Positions 1 through 10,287 of a stretch of 32,739 nt of DNA are shown one piece after another (within the stretch, counting starts at the first letter, position 1; every line of letters starts with the position of its first letter). The stretch is taken from positions 1 through 32,739 of the forward strand of contig JASHRN010000082.1 in NCBI GenBank assembly GCA_030037335.1, in the 5' to 3' direction. Position numbers and translations under genes: made by a program. The DNA is from Candidatus Acidiferrales bacterium. GTDB taxonomy: Bacteria > Acidobacteriota > Terriglobia > Acidiferrales > UBA7541. The notes below the pieces were generated by a model. That model was not told the origin of the DNA, did no database searches, and was given only the letters and a program-made list of their open reading frames with translations.

Positions 1-89
1 TCCTGAAAAAAAGATCCGTGAACAGGTGAAAGCTGGGGTCTGTTCGCGCAACCAGGCAGAAACGGGACGTGAATTACAGGAGAGGGTCA

Positions 90-587
90 ATGAATCACAT
101 GAAAGAAATCCTTCTTGCGTTGGTGGAAGAAGGATTTCAGAAGCAGGCATGGCATGGGCCAAATCTGCGCAGTGCGCTTCGCGGCGTGAGCGCGGAAGAA
201 GCGGCGTGGCGTCCCGGGGAAAACCGGCACAACATCTGGGAGATCACCGTGCATGCGGCCTATTGGAAGTATTCGGTGACGAAGCGACTCACAGGCAGCA
301 AGAAGCATGAGTTTCCCGAGAAGGGAAGAAACTGGTTTGCGCGGGACGCGAAAATATCCGAGAAGCGCGAGACGGAGAAAAATTGGGCGCGCGACTTAGC
401 ATTGCTGACGAAAACGCATAAGGAATTGCTGAATGCTATCGCGAACATGAAAGAATCCGAGATGAAGGGGCAGTGCCGAGGAAGTCGACAAACGGTCAAA
501 CAGAATATTATCGGTATAGCGATGCACGATGTTTATCACGCAGGGCAGATTCAACTGCTAAGAAAGTTGCGCCCAGGGATCGGGTAG
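90..587 (+). CDS. DinB superfamily protein (DinB/YfiT-like putative metalloenzyme)
   Basis: ORF 69..587. ATG at 90 is preceded by an AGGAGAGG Shine-Dalgarno. C-terminal AMHDVYHAGQIQLLRK and internal VHAAYWK match the DinB-fold His pattern. Confidence 0.8.
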   Translation: MNHMKEILLALVEEGFQKQAWHGPNLRSALRGVSAEEAAWRPGENRHNIWEITVHAAYWKYSVTKRLTGSKKHEFPEKGRNWFARDAKISEKRETEKNWARDLALLTKTHKELLNAIANMKESEMKGQCRGSRQTVKQNIIGIAMHDVYHAGQIQLLRKLRPGIG

Positions 588-590
588 AGT

Positions 591-1166
591 CTATTCCCGG
601 CGGCAAGTGAGGCGGTCGCCGACGATCCAGTGCTGCGCTCGTGGTTTGCGCACCTCCCACGAAATCACAAATTCCTTTGCGGATTTGCGGTCGATGACGA
701 ATTGTTCGCCAGTAATCGGCGAATTCGCCGGCAGATCGCGCGGTCCCCAGGTCAGTTCGTCCGCGATCCAGCCGGAAGAATGAAAAATGCGCATGCCTCC
801 AAAATTATCGAAAATGGAATCCGTGAAGCGATGCTCGGCCTTGTCGAAGCCCCAAAGTTCAAGCGCGTGGAACACGCTGGGCGCATTGTCATCCCAGCGA
901 AGGGCGAGCCAGGAACCATCCAACTCAGGCGAGAAAACGATATGGGAAGAGATCGGTCGATGAGATGCGGGAAATTCACCCGTGCAATTCCAATGGCCGG
1001 TGAAAAAAGACAACTGCTGAAGCTCGGGTTTCAGCGGAGGCGATGATTGTTGCTGAACATCCAGAGCGGGAGTCATCGTTGCAAACAATAAGAGCGTCGC
1101 GACGCATTCCAGGAGCGCAACAAGGATTGTGGCTGCAAAGCCGCGAGAACATTCTGAAAATTTCAT
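591..1166 (-). CDS. DUF1579-like secreted or lipocalin-type protein
   Basis: Minus ORF 591..1199. ATG at 1166 has SD AAAGGGA. Hydrophobic N-terminus, then LSFFTGHWNCTGEF...GSWLALRW...WGFDKAEHRF, resembling DUF1579-type domains. Confidence 0.55.
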   Translation of the reverse strand: MKFSECSRGFAATILVALLECVATLLLFATMTPALDVQQQSSPPLKPELQQLSFFTGHWNCTGEFPASHRPISSHIVFSPELDGSWLALRWDDNAPSVFHALELWGFDKAEHRFTDSIFDNFGGMRIFHSSGWIADELTWGPRDLPANSPITGEQFVIDRKSAKEFVISWEVRKPRAQHWIVGDRLTCRRE

Positions 1167-1250
1167 CAAGTGTGAATTCCCTTTGTGGAATTTTATCACC
1201 TCGAAATCGATTTTATTTGAGGCATATGAACAGCGAAAGGCTGCTTGCGT

Positions 1251-2945
1251 TTATTCCTGACGGCAGAGCTCAGCAGTCAGAGTTTCGCGGCGGCTCATGG
1301 CGAGGCGATCGATACGGCCAAGACTGAATCGATATCCGATCGCGGCGATGATCGCAAACGCAAGGAAAATCGGAATGGCCAGAATGATTCGATGAAAGAA
1401 GTGGGCTCCTGCAAAAACCAGGGCGCCAAGGCCGATCAGAACCGCCTGCGCGACGAAGGCAACGAGCATAGTTACTCCCGCCTGTTTTTTCTGCCGGAAG
1501 GCACCAAACTCAAGGCGGCGTGGAAAGCACACCGATAAGATATTGCCGACCGCGAAGTTGGCGAGCGAGCCGTAAAGTAAAGCGGCAAATGTCGCGACAA
1601 CGATGACGAGAGGGGGAGGAGAAAAAAACCAGCTCACGACGGCCCACACCAGAAGCGCCTGCACCAGGGTTACCACGGAAAGAAAGAGATTTTTCCCCAT
1701 CACGACATCTCGAAAACGTACGGGTGCAAGAAGAAAGAACTGAATGCCCGTGCCGTCAAATGCGAAACAGTTAAACACCCAATTGATTTGAATTAGAAGC
1801 GTGTAAGCGATGGCGATAGGAAAAATGAAGCCCGTGCGCGAAGCGTGAGCGAAAAAATCATTTCCCTTATGCGGCTGCCGGGTCGCAAAACCAAAGATGA
1901 GAACGATGATCACCGGAACAATCAGGTTCAGCAGCATCGGGCCGCTGCGCATGGCATAGCGCAGTTCTTTTTCGAAAACCGCGGCGATGGGGCGCGGAAC
2001 TCCGGGGATTTCCAGGAGAGGTGAGGCTGGGGCGGCCGCGCGCGGCAGAGAAGCTCGGGGAGCCCGGGCGATCGCGGCTGGCGCGACGGTTTCGCTGAGG
2101 TTTTCACCTCGATACTGGGCGGCGAGGCGAATACCAAGCAGCCAGAGAAAAGCGCCTGAATAGACCAGAAGAACTATGAACGACAACCCAGCTTGAGCAT
2201 GGCTTGGTGCCAGACCAAGCTGTAAGGAACGACCAGCAAGTCCTGGCGGGAGAGCATTCGAAACGGCGAGGAGCGCGGGAATCCATCCCGTTTGCAGCGC
2301 CGCGCGATGATGCTGGAAATGTTCGACAGCGGGCCCGATAAATTGGAATCCGATGATGATCAGTATGAAAATGAAGCCGAGGATTTCGCGCGTGCGGCGG
2401 CGAGCGAGCCACCTTTCAATCCAAACGAAAACCATGCGGGCGAAAAATAGATTCATCGCGGCAAACGCGACGAGAACCAGCAGCGCCCATCCAATGGCGG
2501 CTGGCTTCGCGATTCCGAGGCCGATCCACATGCACAGCAGCCAAACCATGGATGCGACCGCGCCGGGATCAAACAGACCGTAAATGATGCTTAGGGTAAA
2601 AAAGCTCCCGAAGCGCAGCGGAAAACGGAGGAGGTTGGCAAAATCAAACTGCGCGCCGACGGACGCGGCAAAAATGGGATAGATCTGCCAGAAGAGGAAA
2701 ATAATCCACGTCAAACCTGCGAGCCAGGTCCAGCGGCCCTCAGCGACCAGAAAATAAGTAGCGATTCCAAAGAAAATGCCGCCGCCGACCACGATGCCGG
2801 TCATCATCAGCCAAAGAATGCCTGAAGAAACGGCTTCGAGGCGGCCCTTGACGTTGCGAAGGGAATTTTTGAAGAGCATCCACCGCAGACCAGCAATGAG
2901 ACGGACCTGCTGGGGTACGCCTGGAACGGCGGCTAACTCAGCCAC
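1251..2945 (-). CDS. ABC-2 type transporter permease
   Basis: 564-aa protein with many hydrophobic segments. Its start overlaps the end of the upstream ABC ATPase by 13 nt. Confidence 0.8.
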   Translation of the reverse strand: MAELAAVPGVPQQVRLIAGLRWMLFKNSLRNVKGRLEAVSSGILWLMMTGIVVGGGIFFGIATYFLVAEGRWTWLAGLTWIIFLFWQIYPIFAASVGAQFDFANLLRFPLRFGSFFTLSIIYGLFDPGAVASMVWLLCMWIGLGIAKPAAIGWALLVLVAFAAMNLFFARMVFVWIERWLARRRTREILGFIFILIIIGFQFIGPAVEHFQHHRAALQTGWIPALLAVSNALPPGLAGRSLQLGLAPSHAQAGLSFIVLLVYSGAFLWLLGIRLAAQYRGENLSETVAPAAIARAPRASLPRAAAPASPLLEIPGVPRPIAAVFEKELRYAMRSGPMLLNLIVPVIIVLIFGFATRQPHKGNDFFAHASRTGFIFPIAIAYTLLIQINWVFNCFAFDGTGIQFFLLAPVRFRDVVMGKNLFLSVVTLVQALLVWAVVSWFFSPPPLVIVVATFAALLYGSLANFAVGNILSVCFPRRLEFGAFRQKKQAGVTMLVAFVAQAVLIGLGALVFAGAHFFHRIILAIPIFLAFAIIAAIGYRFSLGRIDRLAMSRRETLTAELCRQE

Positions 2946-3733
2946 GTAAGCTCCCGGTCGGCTTCGCGTGTGCCGCCGACAATATCCAGAAAGATTTCTT
3001 CGAGCGTGAGCTTTCCGTCGGACGGAACAGTGACGCCCTGACGAGCTTCGATGCCGGCGCGCAACTCTTCGAGGGAACCCTGCGCGACGAGTTTACCTTT
3101 GGAAATGATGGCTACGTGACTGCAGAGGCGCTCGACAATTTCAAGGACATGCGAGGTGAGGAAAATTGTGGCTCCGCGAGTGATCATGCGCTGGAGCATG
3201 GCTTTTAGGGTGCCAGCAGCGATTGCGTCGACGCCTTCGAATGGCTCATCGAGGAAAAGAATCTTGGGTCCGTGGATTACGGCCGCGGCCATGGCGAGCT
3301 TTTTCTGCATGCCATGCGAGAAATCGGTGACGAGCGTCTTGGGTCGGTCGGTAAGCTGCATGAATTCGAGCAGCTCTTGCGTGCGCTGCGCGGTCGTTGT
3401 ACGGTCAAGGCCGTACATGCGGCCCACGAAGTTCAGATATTCGGAAGCAGTCAGCCGGCCAAAAAGCGCCAGACCTTCCGGGACGACACCGATGCTGGCT
3501 TTTACTTCGACGGAATGAGTCGCGAGATCAACGCCCAACACACGAATATTGCCGGAGGAGGGAGCGAGCAATCCAGTGAGCATTTTGATCATCGTGGATT
3601 TGCCGGCGCCGTTGGGGCCCAGGAAACCGAAAAACTGGCCGCCTTCGACGCTTAGGTTGACCTGATCGACGGCGACTAATTCGCCGAAGCGGCGGGTGAG
3701 GTTTTCCGTAGAGATGGCAATTTCGTTGGACAT
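2933..3733 (-). CDS. ABC transporter ATP-binding protein
   Basis: Walker A GPNGAGKST, signature-like FSHGMQKKLAMAAA, Walker B KILFLDEPFEGVD. Start taken at MSNEI within ORF 2933..3754. Confidence 0.93.
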   Translation of the reverse strand: MSNEIAISTENLTRRFGELVAVDQVNLSVEGGQFFGFLGPNGAGKSTMIKMLTGLLAPSSGNIRVLGVDLATHSVEVKASIGVVPEGLALFGRLTASEYLNFVGRMYGLDRTTTAQRTQELLEFMQLTDRPKTLVTDFSHGMQKKLAMAAAVIHGPKILFLDEPFEGVDAIAAGTLKAMLQRMITRGATIFLTSHVLEIVERLCSHVAIISKGKLVAQGSLEELRAGIEARQGVTVPSDGKLTLEEIFLDIVGGTREADRELTWLS

Positions 3734-3799
3734 GCGGGCCAAGATAGCACACAAGCTGGAAGAAACGGCGATTCACGATTAGCGAGATTGCTCATTCGT

Positions 3800-5572
3800 C
3801 TAAGACTGGCGCGAACCAACGGGCGAAGAAGCAGTAAGCTGGGGATAGAGCGCGAGTACGGCAGGAAGAATAACACGGAAGGTGCAACCGCCTTCCGGAC
3901 GATTGAATCCGAAAATCTGGCCGCCATGCTCCTGGACGATTCCGTAACAGATGCTGAGACCGAGGCCAGTGCCTTTGCCAACGGGTTTCGTGGTGTAAAA
4001 AGGATCGAACACGCGCTCGGGCTCGCGCAGGCCCGGGCCCGAGTCAGAAAAATCGAGGACGACGCTGCCGCGTTCGGTGCGCATGCGGACAATCAGAGAG
4101 CCGCCACCGACCATCTCCATCGCGTCGACGGAGTTATTTATCAAATTGAAGAAAACCTGGAGGAGCTGATTCGGATCACCACGGACGGCAGGAAGTGTGC
4201 CGGGATTTTCGACTTCGATGCGGATTTTCTTGTCGCGCAAGTCGAGCTGGCGAAGCTCGATCGCGCTGGTGACAATGGAACGCAGGTCGAGCATCTGTTT
4301 TTCGGCGGGAACTTGCCTCGCAAAACTGAGCAGGTTCGTGACCAAGACCTTCGTGCGTCGCGCCTGGTCGCGGATCTTCTCTCCCAGGCTCCGCGAGCGT
4401 TCGGAGGAGGTGGCATCGGCCTGAATCAGATCCGCGTAGCCGAGAATAGCGGTGAGCGGATTATTGATTTCATGCGCCGCGCCTGCCGCAAGCTGGCCCA
4501 GGGAAGCAAGTTTCTCCGCCTGGACAAATTGCATCTGGAGACGCTTAAGGTTTTCGACGGAGTCCTGTAAGCCTTTCACGAGGCCAAGACGCTCGCGGTC
4601 AACAAGCTGCTGGCGAAGGAAAACGAGAGCGGTACCAACGATGATCGTCAACAGCGTTAAGAGCAATCGGAAATCCCGAACGGCGGCTGGCGCGTTGCTG
4701 ATGAAGGCGGACCACACCGCCATGATAGGCATAGAAAGTATGCACAGTATCGCGAGGCGTGCAAACCGTTGCGAGTCGCGCACCTTCGCGCTCTGGGTTA
4801 AATCAGGCATCGGTGAAATGCGGCGCGCAACAATTCCAGTGGTTCCAAACCAAACAAAAGCAACCATGAGAGGCAGATTCAACAGGCTACCCGCGGAGTA
4901 GTAACCCTTTGTGAAGGATGCGGTAGCCAACCAGAGGCTTGCGACATACATACACGACGCGCCGAACAGGTTCGCGTAGATGGCCCTCCATCCTCGATTC
5001 GCGCGAAGGGCAAAAAAACCGGTTCCGATCAGAAAAACCAGGTTGGCCAGAGCGTATACCTGCAGGTCGCGCACATGCTGGAGGACGGCGTGCGCCGGGT
5101 CTTTCGACCATGCGACGACCATAAAGAGATAAAGGAAAAGCCACCACACCGCCAGCAACAGCATATCCAAATGGCCGAAACGCAGGATTTCACGCATTTT
5201 CCGGGCATGAGGCATCATGGCGAGGGCGGCAATGAAGGGAACCACATGCAGGAAGAAAACCACATCGACGAAAGTAATGGAATGGGTGACTTTGTGGAGG
5301 ACAAGTACCTTATAGGTCCACATCAACTGGCCGGCGAGCCAGAGCGTGCAGCCGAAAGCCAGAAGCATCCAAAAATTGTTTTGGCGGCGATAGGGAGAGG
5401 ACGCGTTCCAGAGCAGGCAGGCATTGGCAAAGAGCGGCACGAGGCAGAGCGCGAGATTGGCGATAGCCGCGCGGGAAGGACTAGGGGTCACGGCAAGTGA
5501 CAACACGGCAAATCCGCCCACAAAAACAACCCAAGCGGCAATAATCACCCATGTGGACTTGGAAAATCTCAT
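3800..5572 (-). CDS. Membrane sensor histidine kinase (orphan)
   Basis: Multiple N-terminal TM segments; H-box AAGAAHEINNPLTAILGYADL; N-box NLINNSVDAM; G-boxes DSGPGL and GKGTGLGLSICYGIV. Start MRFSKSTW preferred over the 5647 alternative. Confidence 0.9.
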   Translation of the reverse strand: MRFSKSTWVIIAAWVVFVGGFAVLSLAVTPSPSRAAIANLALCLVPLFANACLLWNASSPYRRQNNFWMLLAFGCTLWLAGQLMWTYKVLVLHKVTHSITFVDVVFFLHVVPFIAALAMMPHARKMREILRFGHLDMLLLAVWWLFLYLFMVVAWSKDPAHAVLQHVRDLQVYALANLVFLIGTGFFALRANRGWRAIYANLFGASCMYVASLWLATASFTKGYYSAGSLLNLPLMVAFVWFGTTGIVARRISPMPDLTQSAKVRDSQRFARLAILCILSMPIMAVWSAFISNAPAAVRDFRLLLTLLTIIVGTALVFLRQQLVDRERLGLVKGLQDSVENLKRLQMQFVQAEKLASLGQLAAGAAHEINNPLTAILGYADLIQADATSSERSRSLGEKIRDQARRTKVLVTNLLSFARQVPAEKQMLDLRSIVTSAIELRQLDLRDKKIRIEVENPGTLPAVRGDPNQLLQVFFNLINNSVDAMEMVGGGSLIVRMRTERGSVVLDFSDSGPGLREPERVFDPFYTTKPVGKGTGLGLSICYGIVQEHGGQIFGFNRPEGGCTFRVILPAVLALYPQLTASSPVGSRQS

Positions 5573-5691
5573 TCGTTCGCTGAGAGAGCTACCCAAGTTT
5601 AGACTAGCACGGTGTTTTGCCGATGCGGGCTGAAGTAGGCGAATCAATCAATAGGAATCCGCCGCTGAAGCCACTTGGATCCGCGCGAGAG

Positions 5692-7143
<1,452 letters not shown>

Positions 7144-7162
7144 CTAACTAAGGGCCGAGAAA

Positions 7163-7933
7163 TCACACCTTGGATGCGAGGACAAGAGTCGGGCTGAGGT
7201 CGACAGGAATCGTAGCGCCAGCGGCCGCTTGAGCGAAACCCGATTCGAGACCGCTCCAGTAAGATTCCGCGTCTGAGAGCGTGCGCGCGTAGGCGCTGCC
7301 GTAGGACGTGGAGCGCCAGAAGCCGGTAAAGTCGCGCGGAGACATGGGGACAACGTAGGAGAATTTCGTGCTTTCGACGATTTGAAAGCCGGCAGCGGCG
7401 CGAACTTTTTCCTCCCAGTCTTTGTCTTTTTTTAAGCGCTGGTCGCGGTACGGTTTCCACGGACCGCGCATCTCCGCGAGGGCGACCGCGTCAACAGCGG
7501 GCAAGGTCTTCGGGAGCGGGCGGTCATAGACGGCGAAAATTCCACCGGAGCGGAGCCAGGAATGAACGTTGGCGAAAACGCGCGGAATATCCATCCAATG
7601 CAGGGCGTTGCCGATGGTGACGAGATCGACGGTTGAGGCCGGCTGGCAGAACTCCTCAGCAGTGGTATTGCGCACGATAGCGCCGGCAGCCTCTTCCTGG
7701 AGTTTCGCGGCCATGCCCGGGTCTGGCTCGACCGCGATGACTTCGCGGAAGTGCGGAAGCAGGGCACGCGTGGACTTGCCGGTGCCGGCGCCAAGGTCCA
7801 TAGCCCGTTCGCGGCGGTCGGCGGCAAGGGCGGCAAGGATGTGTTCGAAAAGCTCCGGTGGATAATCCGGTCGGTAGCGCTCGAATTCCTGGGCGGCATG
7901 ACCGAAACGGGATTGGAATCCGGAAGACATCAC
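7163..7933 (-). CDS. Class I SAM-dependent methyltransferase
   Basis: Motif I AMDLGAGTGKSTRALLPHF, then VIAVEPDPGMAAKLQ and DLVTIGNALHWMD. Confidence 0.88.
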   Translation of the reverse strand: MMSSGFQSRFGHAAQEFERYRPDYPPELFEHILAALAADRRERAMDLGAGTGKSTRALLPHFREVIAVEPDPGMAAKLQEEAAGAIVRNTTAEEFCQPASTVDLVTIGNALHWMDIPRVFANVHSWLRSGGIFAVYDRPLPKTLPAVDAVALAEMRGPWKPYRDQRLKKDKDWEEKVRAAAGFQIVESTKFSYVVPMSPRDFTGFWRSTSYGSAYARTLSDAESYWSGLESGFAQAAAGATIPVDLSPTLVLASKV

Positions 7934-7939
7934 GAGGAA

Positions 7940-9172
7940 TTATTCGGGCTCTTCAAGCATGGATTCCTCGCGGACCACTACGACAACACCATTTTCGCTG
8001 ACATGATAGTGCTTGCGGTCTTCGTCGAGGTTGTAACCGATCTCCGTGTGCTCGGGCAGCTTCACGTGTCGATCGATGATAGCGCGGCGGATGCGCGAAT
8101 GCCGGCCGATATTGACGTGATTGTAGATGATGGAATCATCCACGCTGCAAAAACTGTTCACGCGCACGTCGTAACCCACCACGGAGTGGCTGACGCGGCT
8201 ACCAGAGATGATCGAGCCAGCGGCAACAATGGAATCGACCGCTGTTCCAGTTCGCGCGGGGTCGGCGAAAACGAATTTCGCGGGCGGATATTGCTGCTCC
8301 CAGGTTTTCAGCGGCCAGCTTTTGTCGTATAGATTGAATACGGGAGAAACGGAAACCAAATCCATGTTGGCGTCGTAATAAGCGTCAATCGTCCCCACAT
8401 CGCGCCAGTAGAGGTTCTCCTTTTTATTTTCGTCGTAAAAGTTATAGGCGAAAACTCGAAATTTTCCGATGACTTTGGGCAGGATGTCGTGGCCAAAATC
8501 ATGCGAAGAGTTGGGATCCTCGGAATCGGAGATTAACGTAGGCAGGAGGAACTGCGTGTTAAAGACGTAAATGCCCATGGAAGCATCCACTTTGCCTGGG
8601 TGGCGCGGCGAAAGCTTGGGTTCAGTGGGCTTTTCGTAGAAAGCGAGGATGCGGCCTTCCGTATCGGTTTCAATGACTCCGAATTTGCCTGCGGCATCCT
8701 CTGGCGTCATTTCGACGGTGGCGACCGTGACATCCGCGCCAGTAGCTACGTGCTGCTCAAGCATCTTCTGGTAATTCATTTTGTAGATGTGGTCACCGGA
8801 AAGAATGATGACGTGATTGGACTGCTCGCTGCCGATGGAATAAATGTTCTGGTAGACAGCGTCGGCGGTCCCCAAATACCAGTGGGCGGAAACGCGCATT
8901 TGCGGAGGAAGAATTTCAATGAAGTCGCCCACGCCCATCAACGAGGACCAGCCCTGGCGAATATGGCGGTTGAGGCTAAGGGCCTTATACTGCGTCAGGA
9001 CAAAAACGCGCCGCAGGTCGCTATTGAGGCAATTCGAAAGAGTGACGTCAATGATGCGATAGATTGCGCCAAATGGGACGGCGGGCTTGGCGCGGTCGCG
9101 CGTGAGAGGCCAGAGGCGCTCGCCCTGTCCGCCAGCCATAAGCACGCCGATGGCATTTTTCATCAGTGACAT
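7940..9172 (-). CDS. glgC: Glucose-1-phosphate adenylyltransferase (ADP-glucose pyrophosphorylase)
   Basis: LMAGGQGERLWPLTRDRAKPAVPFGAIYRIIDVTLSNCLNS, GTADAVYQN, SGDHIYKM, WRDVGTIDAYYDANMDL. Confidence 0.95.
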   Translation of the reverse strand: MSLMKNAIGVLMAGGQGERLWPLTRDRAKPAVPFGAIYRIIDVTLSNCLNSDLRRVFVLTQYKALSLNRHIRQGWSSLMGVGDFIEILPPQMRVSAHWYLGTADAVYQNIYSIGSEQSNHVIILSGDHIYKMNYQKMLEQHVATGADVTVATVEMTPEDAAGKFGVIETDTEGRILAFYEKPTEPKLSPRHPGKVDASMGIYVFNTQFLLPTLISDSEDPNSSHDFGHDILPKVIGKFRVFAYNFYDENKKENLYWRDVGTIDAYYDANMDLVSVSPVFNLYDKSWPLKTWEQQYPPAKFVFADPARTGTAVDSIVAAGSIISGSRVSHSVVGYDVRVNSFCSVDDSIIYNHVNIGRHSRIRRAIIDRHVKLPEHTEIGYNLDEDRKHYHVSENGVVVVVREESMLEEPE

Positions 9173-9341
9173 AAGGTTCTTCGCAGCACATCCGCTATTC
9201 TAGCAATATTCAGATGCGGCAGGGGGGGTCGCAGAGAACGGGCTCTTACATTTTCAAAGTTTATAAAACGCGCTACTTGCCGCGAGAATAAGCGCAGATT
9301 TCGAGAATACCGACGCGATGTGCTGCTCAAATTTATAGTGC

Positions 9342-9370
9342 TTGACTTGCAGGGTGGGGTTCGTTAGAAA
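9342..9370 (+). promoter_or_regulatory. Candidate sigma70-type promoter for rpsU
   Basis: TTGACT (9342-9347), 17-nt spacer, TAGAAA (9365-9370), upstream of rpsU. Confidence 0.45.
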
Positions 9371-9461
9371 CTCTCAGAAGATGTGTCCTGTGGCGGGACT
9401 CTAGGTGGTGCCCCACTCAGCAACATATCGAAAACACTGTTCCGAACGGGGGTGAATTTGC

Positions 9462-9659
9462 GTGGCTGAAGTCGTAATTCAAGAGGGTGAGTCTTTGGAA
9501 AATGCCCTCCGGCGATTCAAAAGGAAGGTCCAGGGCGAGGATATCATCAAGGAAATAAAGAGGCACAGTTACTACATGAAGCCTGGAGAGAAGCGCCGGG
9601 CCAAAGAAGCTCTATCACGCAAACGGCTCCGCAAGAAGCAGCGCAGAGAGCAGGATTGA
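9462..9659 (+). CDS. rpsU: 30S ribosomal protein S21
   Basis: GTG start. Protein MAEVVIQEGESLENALRRFKRKVQGEDIIKEIKRHSYYMKPGEKRRAKEALSRKRLRKKQRREQD is typical bS21. Confidence 0.93.
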   Translation: MAEVVIQEGESLENALRRFKRKVQGEDIIKEIKRHSYYMKPGEKRRAKEALSRKRLRKKQRREQD

Positions 9660-9802
9660 TTTAGGCGGAATTCTTGGGTGCTTCGTTCCAGCTTACTTCC
9701 TAATTTCTCGTCGGGAAAAAGCAGGGAGTTCCCATTATTCTCGGCATCATCCGATTCAGGGCGGCGCGTTAAGGCGCCGCTCAGGTTTGGCCGGAGCGAT
9801 CC

Positions 9803-10135
9803 ATGGAATTCCACGATAAAGTATTGAAGTGCGCCGAATGCGGTTCCGAGTTTGTCTTTACCGCCGGCGAACAAATGTTCTTTGCCGACAAGGGCTTCAA
9901 GAACGAGCCCAAACGGTGCAAACCCTGTAAAACGACTCGCTCGCAGGGCGTGGCCGTTGTTGGCGCTGCATCCAGTGCGCAGCGGGTTGAGACAAAGACC
10001 GTTTGCTCGCAGTGCGGTAAAGAAACGACTGTGCCGTTCAAGCCGACGCAAGGCCGTCCGGTTTATTGCCGGGAGTGCTTCCAGCAGCGGCGAACGATTG
10101 GCAGCGCGCCGGCGACATCAGAAGCGGCAGGATAA
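9803..10135 (+). CDS. Zinc-ribbon domain protein (CxxC...CxxC, two modules)
   Basis: KCAECGSEFVFTAGEQMFFADKGFKNEPKRCKPCK followed by VCSQCGKETTVPFKPTQGRPVYCRECFQQRR. Confidence 0.85.
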   Translation: MEFHDKVLKCAECGSEFVFTAGEQMFFADKGFKNEPKRCKPCKTTRSQGVAVVGAASSAQRVETKTVCSQCGKETTVPFKPTQGRPVYCRECFQQRRTIGSAPATSEAAG

Positions 10136-10195
10136 GAGCAGGGCGGACGCGGAGCGGCGCGTCCGAGGGCTGTAGTCTCGCTAGGGATATTTGTT

Positions 10196-10242
10196 CGCCT
10201 CCGTTTGCGGTGCAATGATGCCGCACGGAGGCGATTTTTTTT
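10196..10242 (+). terminator. Rho-independent terminator downstream of the zinc-ribbon gene
   Basis: CGCCTCCGT (10196-10204) pairs with ACGGAGGCG (10225-10233); inner GCGG/CCGC stem; followed by ATTTTTTTT. Confidence 0.85.
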
Positions 10243-10287
10243 GCGACCTAAATTGGCCGCAGGGAGGACGCCGTTGGCAGGGTCGAG

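Noticed and set aside
3788-4570. 260-aa plus-strand ORF
   Set aside because: Fully antisense to the histidine kinase catalytic region, low-complexity GC-rich shadow translation with no recognisable domain.
7751-8332. 193-aa plus-strand ORF
   Set aside because: Antisense to the methyltransferase and glgC. Shadow ORF.
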